Assembly (NCBI GenBank): GCA_036936605.1
Contig: JAUPFV010000002.1
Location: 203,135,273 to 203,199,272, forward strand
Reading direction: 5' to 3'
DNA: 64,000 nt
DNA from: Limnanthes douglasii subsp. nivea
Taxonomy: Eukaryota; Streptophyta; Magnoliopsida; Brassicales; Limnanthaceae
This document shows positions 1 through 12,159 of the stretch, piece after piece (position 1 is the stretch's first letter; every line of letters begins with the position of its first letter). Made by a program: the position numbers and the translations under genes. The notes below the pieces were generated by a model. It worked only from the letters and a program-made list of their open reading frames with translations, was not told where the DNA came from and did no database searches.

Positions 1-1450
1 GGCTCTACTTAAAGTTCTTGACTATTATAGTGTATTTAGATTTTCATATTCTCCTTAGAGGTTAGTGGTATTCCCAACAAGTGATCTCTCAACCATTCAA
101 CCTCTTTACCTGTTTTGTCAACCACTTTGAACTCAAATTCCGCATGTAAATGTGACATACACGTTTGATTCTTTCATCATAAGGAAATACGAAAACCAAT
201 AAAAATGAACATTAACCCAATAGTCAATTTTTTATTAAAGATATATATATTTTTTGTCTTTTTCAAGTACCTTAAACTCGTTCCAGTTGTGGTCCAATGT
301 TTCGTACTTGGATTACTCGCAAATTGACTTAATTTATTCAGTACGTAAAATATCCGCCCTAGGGCATAAAGCAGCATACATCAAACTTCACATTGCACTA
401 TTGTATTCCAATTGAGCTCATGCTCTTCCCTCATTATTTCCAAGTTTTAAACTAAGATAAAATGGTGTATGTACTTATTTAATCTTATATGTTTATGCTT
501 ATTAAGTATTTTATAGATATAATATCGGATTTATTTAGGGCATAAACCCCACTATTTTTAATATATTTATTCCTTAAATAATGTCTACTTTTTAAGAGCC
601 CTCATCTTAAAAGTAGAGGATATTAACCTCTTGGTTTTAATAATCTCATTCGTATTATTACTTAATATGCAGAATTATCTAAATATAGACATACTATGAC
701 CACTAGATCACAACAAACTTTAGTTTATAAAGACTTATCCACCATTTTATCTATAAACCCATACGATATAACTATGTGGCGTAACATCTCATGCCATTTT
801 TAGGTCATTGGTTAACACCATATAATTACTTAACAAGCCTGTATACCTTAGACTTATTCTCGGGAAGTACAAAATCTTTAGGTTGTTCTGTATACACCTT
901 ATAATCGAGATCTCTATTTAAGAAAGTTATTTTGACATTCATATAGTGAATCTTTAAATTGTATACTGATGCAATTGTAAAGAGTAGTCTAATTCTTATG
1001 GTTCGCTAAACTGGTGCATAAGTTTTAAAATACTTTATTCCCTCTATTTTCGAAAATTTTTGGCTACCAATCTTGTCTTAAAGTGAATGGTACCAACCGT
1101 ATGGTATTTTTTCTTACTACTTATAGGTCTTTAACCAGACGGTATATCGACCAATTCTCAAGTGTGGTTAGATATGATTGAATCTATTTTATCATTAATG
1201 ACATGTTTCCAAAATGCATAATAACATGACGTTATTGCTTCATTATAAGATTCCGAGCTATCTTCCAAATAAAGCACTACCAAAGTTTTCGGGTGATTTC
1301 TTCACAACTTCATTCTACTAAATAGAAATAAATCCTCTGAGAATCAATCTCATCAGATCCTAGACCTTTAGGTCCCTTATACTATAAAATCCAACGAGAC
1401 TATTATGGTTTCTTCTTAACAAAATGTGCCTCTTGCGAATTCTTTTCCAT
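1..1450 (-). mobile_element. Decayed Ty1/copia pol remnant, cut by window edge
   Basis: Read on the minus strand, this holds broken copia pol. From about 1290 down to 770 comes a reverse transcriptase entry region: FWKEAI-like text, then TYAPV, TIASVYNLKIHYMNVKITFLN and YTEQPKDFVLPENKSKVYRLV, matching the family pattern around QMDVKTAFLNG and LYGLKQ. At about 1-140 it reads DKTGKEVEWLRDHLLGIPL, the copia RNase H region. Stops and frameshifts interrupt every few tens of codons, so it is a fossil. The order (RT at higher coordinates, RNase H at lower) fits a minus-strand element whose 3' part lies beyond the window. No LTR is visible. Confidence 0.75.
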
Positions 1451-3053
1451 TCTTTCTAATACAATATAAATCTTATTATTGTTGAATAAAAACACATTTT
1501 ATAACTCTATGACCTAATGTGAGTATTCTTATATCCTCTTTTATAAAATGGTAAACACACCTAAACTTGGAAATATTAAATGATTAGTTTTTTCAATTCT
1601 ATAACTTATATGCAAATACTTACGTTTTCTTCAATGTAATATTCTTACTTAAATGACATGCAGTTAAACATTTCCCATCCCATAAATTAGTAAAAAACTT
1701 ATAATGAACTAGCATGTCATTGATCATCTCAATTAAAATTCTGTTTTTGTGCTAAACTAATCCATTTTGTTACGGCGTAGAAGGAGACAAATATTATTGA
1801 ATTATTATATGCTTTTTAGAAAAAATAGAAAATTTTGTTGAGAAATATTTCCCACCTTTATCATTGGACATGATTTTAATCTTATTTTTTACGATATTGA
1901 TGCACATGTATCATCCACAAACTAGAGAATTCTTCATTTACGATATTGACTTCCTTCACCATTGGTAAAATTTCTCTCACATTAGTATAATTTCATACTT
2001 CTTTTGAAGATAATAATATCTTGAAAATTGGATCAATCTATAAAAGAACATAAAACATAATTCCATTGGCTAAAATTTTATTACGTTAATACTCTTAGAT
2101 TTTATTTTTTAGGATATTCCTCTGGCTTTACGGACACAAGTATTTTAACTATGTTTTTTTATTCAAAAGTTTGAAGGATAAAAACTTTTCATACTAAAAA
2201 ATTATAAACTACATATTTAGTCATATAAGATTTAGGTGTACCTACGTTTCTCCAGCCATGTTTCATATCTTAATCAGAATGTCTAGAACATTACATTGCC
2301 TAAAGATCAATCCATTGAAGTTGATGTTTTATTTATCACAATACTTGTTTATTGATAAAAAGTCCATTTTACTGTTAGAAAATCGAGTTAAAAATAATAT
2401 ATTACAAATATTGATGATGCAATTTTCGTTGGAAAGTGTGGACGTTCAAGACATGTATTAGATGAGTTTTGCATAAACGAATTTTCATATTGATGATGCA
2501 ATTCTCGTTGCAAATTTTTTTAATCCGAGCCAGCAAAAACTTTTATGTCTCGTGGTAAAAAATGTATAATTTTTAATAATTTTATTTTCGTTATAAGAAA
2601 TATCCATAACCTTATGTGTCATTGTAAAAACTACGTAATTATAATAATATTCTTATTATTGTAAAATAAGGCATAAACACATTGATTTTCGGTTATTGTA
2701 TGAATATTTAATTGCAATGAAAATTATGATCGGAATAACATTATATTTAGCAATTAATATTTTACGTGTAATTTATGTAACAAAAAATAATATTTTATAA
2801 AATCGATACTTTAGTTTTATCTATTTTAAAAATAAAAATTAAAGTTATTTGGTAGCAAAATTTATTTATTACTTACAATTCTAATTTTTTATTTAATCAA
2901 TTAAAATATAAAATTTTATATAAAATCATTTTTCGTTAAATTAATATATGTCAATTAATCAATTAAAAAATTTAATATAAAATATGATTTGATTTTTGTT
3001 TATATTCTCCAACAATAAATATGTATCACCAAATTTATTTTAGAAACTAATAG

Positions 3054-3054
<1 letters not shown>

Positions 3055-3092
<38 letters not shown>
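3055..3092. repeat. (TA)n microsatellite
   Basis: About 38 bp of uninterrupted TA dinucleotides in gene-free AT-rich DNA. Confidence 0.95.
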
Positions 3093-3095
<3 letters not shown>

Positions 3096-4321
3096 GTGCA
3101 CGTACAAGAATTGATATAATATGTACTGATAAAAGAATCAGATTTGAAATAAAAACATGTTAGTCTTTCACACTACAATTTCATTGCTTCAAATGTAGTG
3201 TCATTGGAAAATCCTAAAGACTATTTATCGAATAGGAAGAGTTATCTTCGTGATAAAGCAAATTGGAGTCTAATACTTCTACTCCTATAGAATTTACAAT
3301 ACTTGATTCCCAATCATGGAAAGATATGTTGTCAACCATGTGTAGTACAAGTGTTTGGCTTTGTACGTTACAACAAACAAATATGAGCAATGATGCCTCT
3401 TTTCTCCAAAAAGCTCATGACAACCGTTCGAGATTCTAGTCAATTTATTTCACAAGATCCCTCTCAAGCAGTCAGATATGTACCTAATAAAACTACCAAA
3501 CATACAACGTTGCTTTTATATAAAGATGCAGTTCAAGAAGTGAGGAGTTAGAGAGATAAACCTAATATAAATTATTCTTAAATTATACAACTGAATATGG
3601 AAGTACCTGAGAATAAAAGACATAATTAATTTGTAAAAGGGATTCTTATATCAAGGTATAATGCTGGTCTTAATTCTATATATAGGTTAAGGAAACTTGT
3701 GGAGCTAGTCTTAATAAGAGATACAATTCACTCGTAAAAGGAAAAATACACCACTAAAAACGAGAAAGGAAGAATAAGTTATCCTTAAAAATACACTGCA
3801 TTGCATAAAACAACATATAGGACTGGAGATAACATCTTTAAAAAACACTAGTGAGAGAAAACACATATTATAGTTCTACTTACCTTTTGGTGTACAAGTA
3901 ATAAAAATCTACAAAGATAAAGTTTTGGATAATTATTAAAATAACAACCATAGATTGCTATAATAGTTCATAACCAAGTGTTATAAGCAAGTGACCACGA
4001 GTATCTATGACATGTTAAATACAAAACAAAACAAAACCAAACAAACAAACATAAATGCATTAAAAACAACGACTCAACAAAAGAACACAAGAACAACATG
4101 TATTCAACAACATCTATCCATTGCAGTATAAATTATACTAGATAAATATGAAGTATTCCTGGAAACACAATATTGTCATATAGAACAAAAAATATGACAC
4201 ATAACTATGGTTCTTTAGTAGTTCAATATGATGGTGAATCATATCGTTTGATCCTGGAAATCTAGTATTTACATGAATTGAATACATTGCATGACGATAT
4301 ACTAAGAGGTTGTTAAGTACA

Positions 4322-4324
<3 letters not shown>

Positions 4325-4386
<62 letters not shown>
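4325..4386. repeat. (AT)n microsatellite
   Basis: About 62 bp of uninterrupted AT dinucleotides. Read in frame it gives a spurious Tyr-Ile run in a minus-strand open frame that is not a gene. Confidence 0.95.
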
Positions 4387-4388
<2 letters not shown>

Positions 4389-6582
4389 TTATTGGTTTTT
4401 TTGGGCGTGTTGATTTAATAAAGTTAAAAAAATCCAATAAGTAAAATGATAAGTATTATTAGTTTCCTTAATTTTGACACTTTTTTTCTTGACATGTTTT
4501 CATTAGCTAGTTTCTATATAAACGTTCGCACATGTCAACATGGTTTTAATTAATATTCTACCTCTCATTTTCATTTCATGATTTTGGTATCATATATACT
4601 ATTTTCGAATATAAGAAAACCAACTCTTGCATACATACATTTCCATACTAACGGAGTAATGCCATTTTTTGCAGCTTCATGACCCATTTCATGATACAGA
4701 AATGGTTCATACATTATTTCACAGGCTATTATTCCAAAAGAACCACATTTCTAAACACCAATAATTAAACTTATTATCATATAGCCTTATAATAAAATTA
4801 ACAATTTTTTTTAATTTTAGTGCTTCTCAAAATCAATATCGAGTCTAACTCATTTTATAAATATTTCTAAACATATAATAGTTATATGAAAATATTTATG
4901 GTAGATTTGAAATTTTTTGGCGTGTGCCGATATCATGTTTCGAAATAAAAATAAAGATTTTGTATAAGAATTTTCAGCCGAACAATTTCCAAAATGCAGT
5001 GAACAATGTTGAGGTGGGGATATACTTAAGAGGTACGCAAAATTCGTTAATATATTTGGCTTGTTTAATTTTGTCTAATACTTAATTCGATGACCAAATT
5101 ACTTAAAACATGATTTTACTAGATGAACAAAATCATTAGGCCTAATATGATACATATAGTAAATTTTTATAAACCCATGCCTCTAATTGCTGACAAAAAA
5201 CTATAATGTAAAGAAAATTAGTACATCAGATGAATTAGCCAAGACTCTCATATATCATGCAACTCACTGCCATGGTATTTTCGAATCTGAGCTAATAACC
5301 GGTGTAATATTAATGTCTTCAAACACTAAGGGATCTAGTAACCTGTTTAATATTAATCAATAACCCATGATAATTTATTTATAATCATAGGTTAAAATGA
5401 GTATATAAGTACATCCAAAATTATAAATTAATCTTACCAACCCAAATTGAAAGCTAGTGCTTTTTTTGTCGCTTCCATATGCATCTCATAATCTTAAAAT
5501 GGTTCATACATCATTGTACAAACTACTATTCTAATAGTTCAGAATATATTTCATTGAAACTAAAACTCGAGAACGTTATTTGATGTAGAGAAGATAGTCG
5601 AGGGTGTGAATTTCCAAATATTAAAAAAACATGGGTGTATGTCGTTTCAAAATTGGAAACGGAAACATAAAGATAAATTATATACATTAACAAAACTAAA
5701 AAATGTAAGTAAATACTCTTCCTCAATTTTATCTAACATATCATGTTCAAACACCAACAAATGGAACAGTAGAAGGGTAGAGAAAAATCATTTTGAACTT
5801 ATAGATCTATTATATAAACATCAAATCTATTTTTCGAACATAATATCATCAATCAAATAAATTAAGTTACGAAATTATTTTCTCACCTAACCAAAATTGC
5901 GCAAGCTTTTCAAAATAGGGAAGAAAGAACGTAACAGGCGAGCTATTCCACCAAGGACAAGTACAAGTGTCTCATCTTACTATCTCTGAGATTTATTACA
6001 ACTATAATGTTGAATAAGCAGTGTTGAATTTCAAGTATTGGAAATAGAAAACTTTCTTTGAAGTCAATCCACGATCTAGACTAAGTACATCTATACGCAT
6101 ATAAGTAATAATGCTAAAGATGAATCTTTTAGTTACCTATAACTATGAGGTATAAGAATATGAAACACCAATTAGCTGCAATGATCTCTTTAGCATAAAT
6201 ATATATTATATCACCTTCTCTTTACAAATAAAACTAATGCTAAAGTTTGAATGAGGGAAATAATTGGTGTTTGAATAGTAAAAGTTAGGAAAACTTAAAA
6301 AACATGAAACCTAATCACGATGGCTTGAATAAACTAACCTTGACCTTGTCACTTAAAACAAGGTAGAAAACAGGCTACCATAAACTACGAGTGTTACTTT
6401 ATTGTCAAAGTAAAGTAGATGCTAAACATAGAGTAATGTATTATGGCTTCTAAAAAAGTAAAATAACTTGAACATTCGAAAAGAAAGCTATACTACCTTA
6501 GGTCACCCATTAGCCGCGAGGTCCTCAAGTTTCTGAAAATACCGGAACAACAACTTGTAATGATCAACGGTCATCCACAAAT

Positions 6583-6696
6583 GAAGGTTGTTTCTTTGAT
6601 TTATGGCATGACTTGAGTATCTGGTCCTAACTCTCCACGTGAAGGTTGTTTCTTTGACTTATGGCATGACTTGAGAATCTGGTCCTAACTCTCCAC
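6583..6696. repeat. Two-copy direct repeat, 58-bp period
   Basis: A segment starting GAAGGTTGTTTCTTTGA at 6583 recurs at 6641 with only a few changes, ending CTCTCCAC in both copies. Consistent with a simple local tandem duplication. Confidence 0.85.
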
Positions 6697-7601
6697 ATGT
6701 TTTAAAATAGCAGTTACATTTTCTTTGAAGTAGATCTGCCTCAATAGCTTAAGAAAGTACAGAACAAGTGAAAAAATTGGATGCATTTGATTTAGAACTA
6801 AGAACATGAATGTGTTTGATTTTGTGATATGACTGGGATTTTGGACTTAATCTTAAATAAATAACCACCTTAATTTTCTTTTCACCTCGTTAAACTTTTA
6901 TTAAAATCTAAATTGATTTTTAAATTAATTTAAAATTTCCATCAATTTTGTTGGTAGTTAATTTTATTAGCTGTTTCGATATCAAACTATATTTTATTAT
7001 CGATTCCCGTGAAAATTGTTGCAAAATAATAACCATCAACAAATAAATAAAATAGTTGCAAATAGCTAGTATTTCAACAATAATTATTTTGTTGGAAATA
7101 GATTATTTTTTATTTTGCAATGATTATTTATTGTAGTTGTAAATGATTATTTTTAAAATAATTTTTTATTATTACAAATAATATGGGTGCATATGAAAAA
7201 ATAGTATGGGAGAGGGTAATCCACATTGTTTATGAAGTTCACCCGACTTCTCTAAATTTTCTCTCTGATTTTAAATCAACTCCGATGATGTGTACTCTTT
7301 TTCAATCTGAATTCTTAATCAAAATTTTCAATATCTTCCGGAGAAAAATATCATCATCTGATTTTTCTATACAAAGGTTGCACCAAATGATATGTTATAA
7401 TGAGTATTGACCCATATAATAAAGGAGATATAATACATCATAATGTATCTACGCAACGTACGTCAGGTACGTGTAATACTTGGTGTTGATTCAGGTCCAC
7501 TTTCTGCTTTGGTTTTTTATGACCTCATATAAAAATAGATTGTCTAAGATTAGCATTAGATTTTTTAGGAAATTCAATGGTGTTGTACCATCTCACTTCA
7601 G

Positions 7602-7607
7602 TATATA
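7602..7607 (+). promoter_or_regulatory. Possible TATA box of PG1
   Basis: TATATA, about 65-70 bp upstream of the PG1 start codon. The distance is like that of the clearer TATA boxes of PG2 and PG3, but in such AT-rich DNA the match alone is weak. Confidence 0.4.
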
Positions 7608-7671
7608 GGTTTCTAAAATCAAATGGGTAAGAGGAAAAAGAAATCACAAACAAAGACTTGTAAAGAAAACA

Positions 7672-9257
7672 ATGGGTGTGAGGTTGCAAGTTTTAGCAGC
7701 ATGGCTATTGCTGTTCTTAGCAACACCAGCGAGTGTTCAATCCGGGCCAGACATGACAGTTTTTAACGTAAAAAAGTACAAAGCAGTAGGTGACGGAAAA
7801 ACGGATGATACAATGGTGAGAAATTCTACCTCTTTATCCATATGATATGATCATATGATTTTTGTTAAAAACTGAATCAAAACCTTTAACTTTTCAATAA
7901 TATATATATGCAGGCATTTCGAAAAGCTTTTAAAGATGCATGCATTGCAAACGATACATCTATGATGCTGGTCCCAGATGGGAAGTTTTTGATAGGGTCA
8001 GTGGAATTTAAAGGTCCATGCGTAGTTCCCGTGACCTTAAAAGTTTTAGGCACAATATTGTCTCCAGAAGACCCAAATTATTTCAAAGACAAAGGAGGCA
8101 GTTGGATCACTTTCTCGTACATGAATAATTTCAGACTTTCAGGAAGAGGCGTTTTTGATGCACAAGGACATTATGCATGGTCTATAAATCATTGTGGCGC
8201 CAACCCTGAGTGTCTTAAACTACCTATTGTGAGTTTTGTTTATTCTCTAAATCTTTATGAACCGCACGAATATCTCCATATTTCCTTACTAATTTTGTTC
8301 TCAACATACAGAGTATAAGATTGGATTTCCTTATAAATGCAAAAATCCGGGGCATAACCATGAAAGACGCCAAGTACTTCCATTTCAATGTGTTAGGCTG
8401 CAAGAACTTAATTTTCGACCGTGTAACAATCTCTGCGCCCGCCGAAAGCATCAACACTGATGGAATCCATCTCGGCCGATCAGAGAATGTCAAGATCTAT
8501 AACACAAAAATAGGAACAGGTGATGATTGTATCTCTGTCGGTGAAGGCATGAAAAAACTACAAGTTGTTAACACCACTTGCGGTCCGGGACACGGTTTCA
8601 GTATCGGGAGTCTTGGAAGGTATTATCAGGAAGCTCCTGTGCTCGGTATCCTCTTCAAGGATTGTATGCTTAACAATTCGGATAACGGTATAAGGATCAA
8701 AACTTGGCCGGCTGCTCCGACTGAGGGATCGGCTAGTGAAATGCATTTCGAGCGGATTCAAATGATTAATGTCACCAACCCAATTCTCATTGATCAAGAA
8801 TATTGTCCTTATAATAAGTGCAACTTAAAGGTAACCCTTCAACCATATATGAGTCTTATTTATAAAAGTGAGAAAAATAAAGTATAACACTCTAATACAA
8901 TCGAACTGAGTCTCCTAGTTGATATAACTATGATTCTTTTTATTCATGACTCATACTTTTTCCATATGAGATCTGATTTATTCCATAATTTGTTTTTTTG
9001 AAAAGATCCCGTCAAAGGTCCACCTCAGCAACATTACCTTTCATAACATCAAAGGAACCTCGGCTACTCCAGAAGTGGCAAAGTTTGCTTGCAGCAGAGC
9101 AGCACCTTGTAAGGATGTAGAGGTTGGTGATGTCCACATCACTTACGATGGAGACAAAGGAGCGGCCTCATGGTCCTGTAACAATGTCAAACCTATTCTC
9201 ACCGGCAAACAAATTCCAGCAGCTTGTGCTAGCGTCTGCCTAGATAAAGCATTTTGA
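7672..9257 (+). CDS. PG1, exopolygalacturonase-type GH28 enzyme
   Basis: Predicted secreted pectinase that hydrolyses alpha-1,4-galacturonan in the cell wall; relatives with this layout are mostly pollen exopolygalacturonases. Four exons: 7672-7815, 7914-8228, 8312-8830, 9006-9257. All three introns are GT-AG and phase 0. The product is 409 aa, normal for the family. Residues 1-24 form a signal peptide (MGVRLQVLAAWLLLFLATPA). GH28 motifs are complete: NTDG with Asp203, GDD with Asp224 and Asp225, GHG with His247, RIK with Arg281 and Lys283. No frameshift or stop is seen. The ATG at 7672 gives the signal peptide directly. It sits alone, about 36 kb from PG2/PG3 and more diverged from them. Enzyme class is secure; pollen expression and exo mode are inferred from the family. 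Confidence 0.93.
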
Positions 9258-9849
9258 GTCCGACTACATCATTGTATCTCCGGCCCCAACAAAAATTTTA
9301 ATCATAAGATAAGATATATATATATTGTAATACTCTCGGAACGTATCGGGAATAAACTCATGGCGGATTTTCGAATTCTTCTTAGTTCTTCTTTGTATTA
9401 TCTTTTGTAAGGTTTTGATGGTGACTAATTGTAAGTTTTTAAATAAACACAAGTAATTTCAGGTTTTGAGAATTTTGAATGTTGAGATGACGAATAAGTC
9501 TTAAGCCCCTCAGATACGCTTGATTAGTTCATTTGATATTTTAGATCCTCCAAATATCATCATCGTCTTAAATTCGTGTTTTATCATGTTATCGTCTGAT
9601 CTGATGCATTAGTTAGTATATTATATCACCTTCTTTTTGACAAAGAAAACTGCAAAATGTTCTTGTTTGTAAATTATGAAGACTCGTGAGATACAAATTA
9701 ACATAATATAGTGAAATTTACGTGAACAGCATTTTTTAACACATAGGGGTGAAGCGTTAAATTTATGGGTTAATAAATGTGACGGATGAAAGAAAAATAA
9801 CATTTAATCATTTTTTAATTAACATTCCTACTTTCAAGGTTTATTTTTC
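9258..9849. other. PG1 3' flank, no gene
   Basis: Contains the likely PG1 3' UTR and AT-rich sequence up to the first recognisable LINE residues. No gene or clear repeat is seen. Confidence 0.5.
9351..9356 (+). terminator. Possible PG1 polyadenylation signal
   Basis: AATAAA about 94 bp after the PG1 stop codon, a reasonable 3' UTR distance. Plant signals are loose, so this is only suggestive. Confidence 0.4.
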
Positions 9850-11460
9850 TTTTTACTAACAAGTGTCCTTCGTTAATACTGATCTTTGCCTTATTGTTAA
9901 GGATTATTTTATTGGTAAAGATGTTTCTAAAAATATCTACTCCAGTGCTATATGTTTAATATCTAAAGTTGGCAATCTTAAACAGTGGAAACATTATAGG
10001 ATTATTAATCTTTGCACTATTTTTAACATTTTGGTTTCAAAGACTATAAATGATATACTTATGGCAATTTTATTTTAAATTATATCTCATGACCGAAGAT
10101 TTGTTCATGGAAGAAACATCCATGGACACATCTTTTTTTCTTACGAGCTCATTCATGATTTAAACAAAAAAAATCGAGAGGTAGCAACATTCTCTTGAAG
10201 ATTGATATGACTAAATTTTCGATAAAATTTCTCACATTATCATCTTAGATTTTATTTAAGCTTTTGGATTTAACATCAATTTTATTAATCTTATAAGTAG
10301 TGGAATAAAAGCTGTCTTATTTTCACTAATTATAAATGGTGAAACAAAAGGTTACTTCAAGGGGCTTAATGGTATTAGGTAGGGAGATCATATATCTCGC
10401 AACCTGTTTATAATTGTAGAAGAATACCTCATTAGAGGTATTAATTTGCTTTTCAATAATCATCATAGAATGAAGTACATGAAAAGAAGTATCTTAATAT
10501 AAAATGTCTGGCATTTGCTCATGAGTTTGTCATTTACACAAAATGGATCCATAAATAATATCAATGGATTAAACATATTTTTGAATTTGTACAAAATATT
10601 ATCAGAGCAATCTACTAACAAAGACAAATCAAGTTTGATTGTCTCTACCAACATTAATATTCAAAGAGTTATAACTACCGAAGTTGCATATATTTTTAAA
10701 GCAAGTCATTACCTTTAAAATAATTGGGTATCTCCATTCAAAATAACAATAGAGCCAAACTTTATGTGGATTTAGTTAGCAATGTCAGATCAAGAATCAA
10801 TGAATGAGATAATACATTGAGGCAGGCTTATATTAATACAATATGTCTTCATGTCTATTCTCATCTACCATATCCAATATTGCAATATTCCCAACATTGT
10901 CCTTAGTAGAATTGAATACTTATGAATAGATTTTTATGGGTCTCTAAGGAAACAACTAAAACTTTAATTTGGACTAATTGGATTTTTTTTTGTAAATCTT
11001 ACAAGGAAGGTGGTTTAAATGTCGGGAAACTCTCTTATTTACAAACCACCTTCTCTTGTAAATTATGGTATAGATTTGGGGAAAACAAATCAATTTGGCC
11101 AACTATATGCAATCAATTTATTTAAAACATTCATCCCTCACAAATCAGCAAAAAAAAAGTTCTAAAACCTGGAGGAAATTAATCTCCACCATAAATATTG
11201 TTGAGCCCTACATACGTTGGAACTTAAGCCATGAAAATCTTACAATTTATCATCAAAGGACACAGGTATCTTTAGATATAAAAGCATGAAATTGTGCTTG
11301 AAGGTGAAGCAAGCCCTAGATTCTAGGGATATCAATGATCTCACGGACAACTGCAATCCTCTCACAGCTATTTCCTGACTAGAAACACTATGTTTTTTGT
11401 CGGCCAAAATCAAACTCTTGACTATATTGTTCTTAAGAGAGAACAATTTATAATTAATTT
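9850..11460 (+). mobile_element. Decayed L1-type LINE, RT and 3' part
   Basis: Broken reverse transcriptase of a plant L1-like LINE. Segments in order: SAICLISKVGNLKQWKHYR and NLCTIFNILVSKTIN (family pattern SLIPKV..YRPISLCN), then FVHGRNIHG, a KLDMSKA-like stretch, GYFKGLNGIR, and near 10920-11060 FLWVSKETTKTLIW with KEGGLNVGKL. Near 11165 SKTWRKLISTINIVEPYIRW matches the segment before the RNase H and zinc-finger region. Stops and frameshifts occur throughout. Neither ORF1 nor the endonuclease is visible, so it is 5'-truncated as is usual for LINEs. It closely resembles the LINE at 12160-16570. Confidence 0.8.
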
Positions 11461-12159
11461 TGTAATTCCAAATTTTAGGTCATTATACTTGGCTAATACG
11501 CTAAGGCTAAAAGTCGATTGTACTCTTATCAAAGTTACAATCATATAACTTATTGTTTTAATAAAATATTTTATTTTTGGAGAAAAAATCTTTTAATTAT
11601 TATTTTTTATTTTAATCCAATTGAATTTTTTAAATAATTAACTTTGAGTTTATTTTTTTAAATATTTGTTTCTAGATTTGATTATGATTTTTTATTGAAT
11701 TTTTATGAGTGGAATTATCTATATGGTTTTGTGTATAAGATTTTTTATTATTAAAAATAGGATTTTGAATACATATTCCATAGAAAATGAATTAAAAGAA
11801 ATTTTTGATTTGATTTTGTTTTACAATCAAATTAAACTCAAAACTATGATGGGGAATCTGAAACATATAATATTAATTGAATAAAGAATTTTGAAATTCA
11901 CGATGAAAACTATTTTTTTAAAAAAATAAAAAATAAAAAGTGAAGAACTTAAAAAGAAGAAGAAAATAAATAAAATAAAGTGGACAAACGATGAAACGAA
12001 CATGAAAAAAATGAAAAGATACAACAAATAATTTGATGAAAAAATGAAAGAAAACCAATATGACGTTCGCTCTAAAGTTTAGTAGACACAATAACATTTT
12101 TTTTATTCTTGTTAGTTAATAAAATTTTAAAAATGGTTGAAAAAGTTAATTACTTTACA
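11461..12159. other. Very AT-rich gap between two LINEs
   Basis: Poly(A)- and poly(T)-rich DNA with no coding signal. It may include the worn 3' tail of the preceding LINE. Confidence 0.45.

Larger units (their letters stand above)
1451..7600. other. AT-rich gene-free stretch
   Basis: No reading frame here shows a recognisable domain or plausible splice structure. It holds two long AT microsatellites and a 58-bp direct repeat, listed separately, and much poly(A/T)-rich sequence that may be worn transposon. The longest open frames (5606-5860 on + and 7183-7410 on +) look like chance frames in AT-rich DNA. Confidence 0.5.

Noticed and set aside
4138..4437. 99-aa minus-strand open frame with a Tyr-Ile run
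   Set aside because: It is open only because it crosses an AT microsatellite; the rest has no domain or context.
5606..5860. 84-aa open frame
   Set aside because: No recognisable family, low-complexity AT-rich composition and no promoter or splice context.
7183..7410. 75-aa open frame upstream of PG1
   Set aside because: No domain and no signal peptide; it does not join PG1 by any plausible splice.
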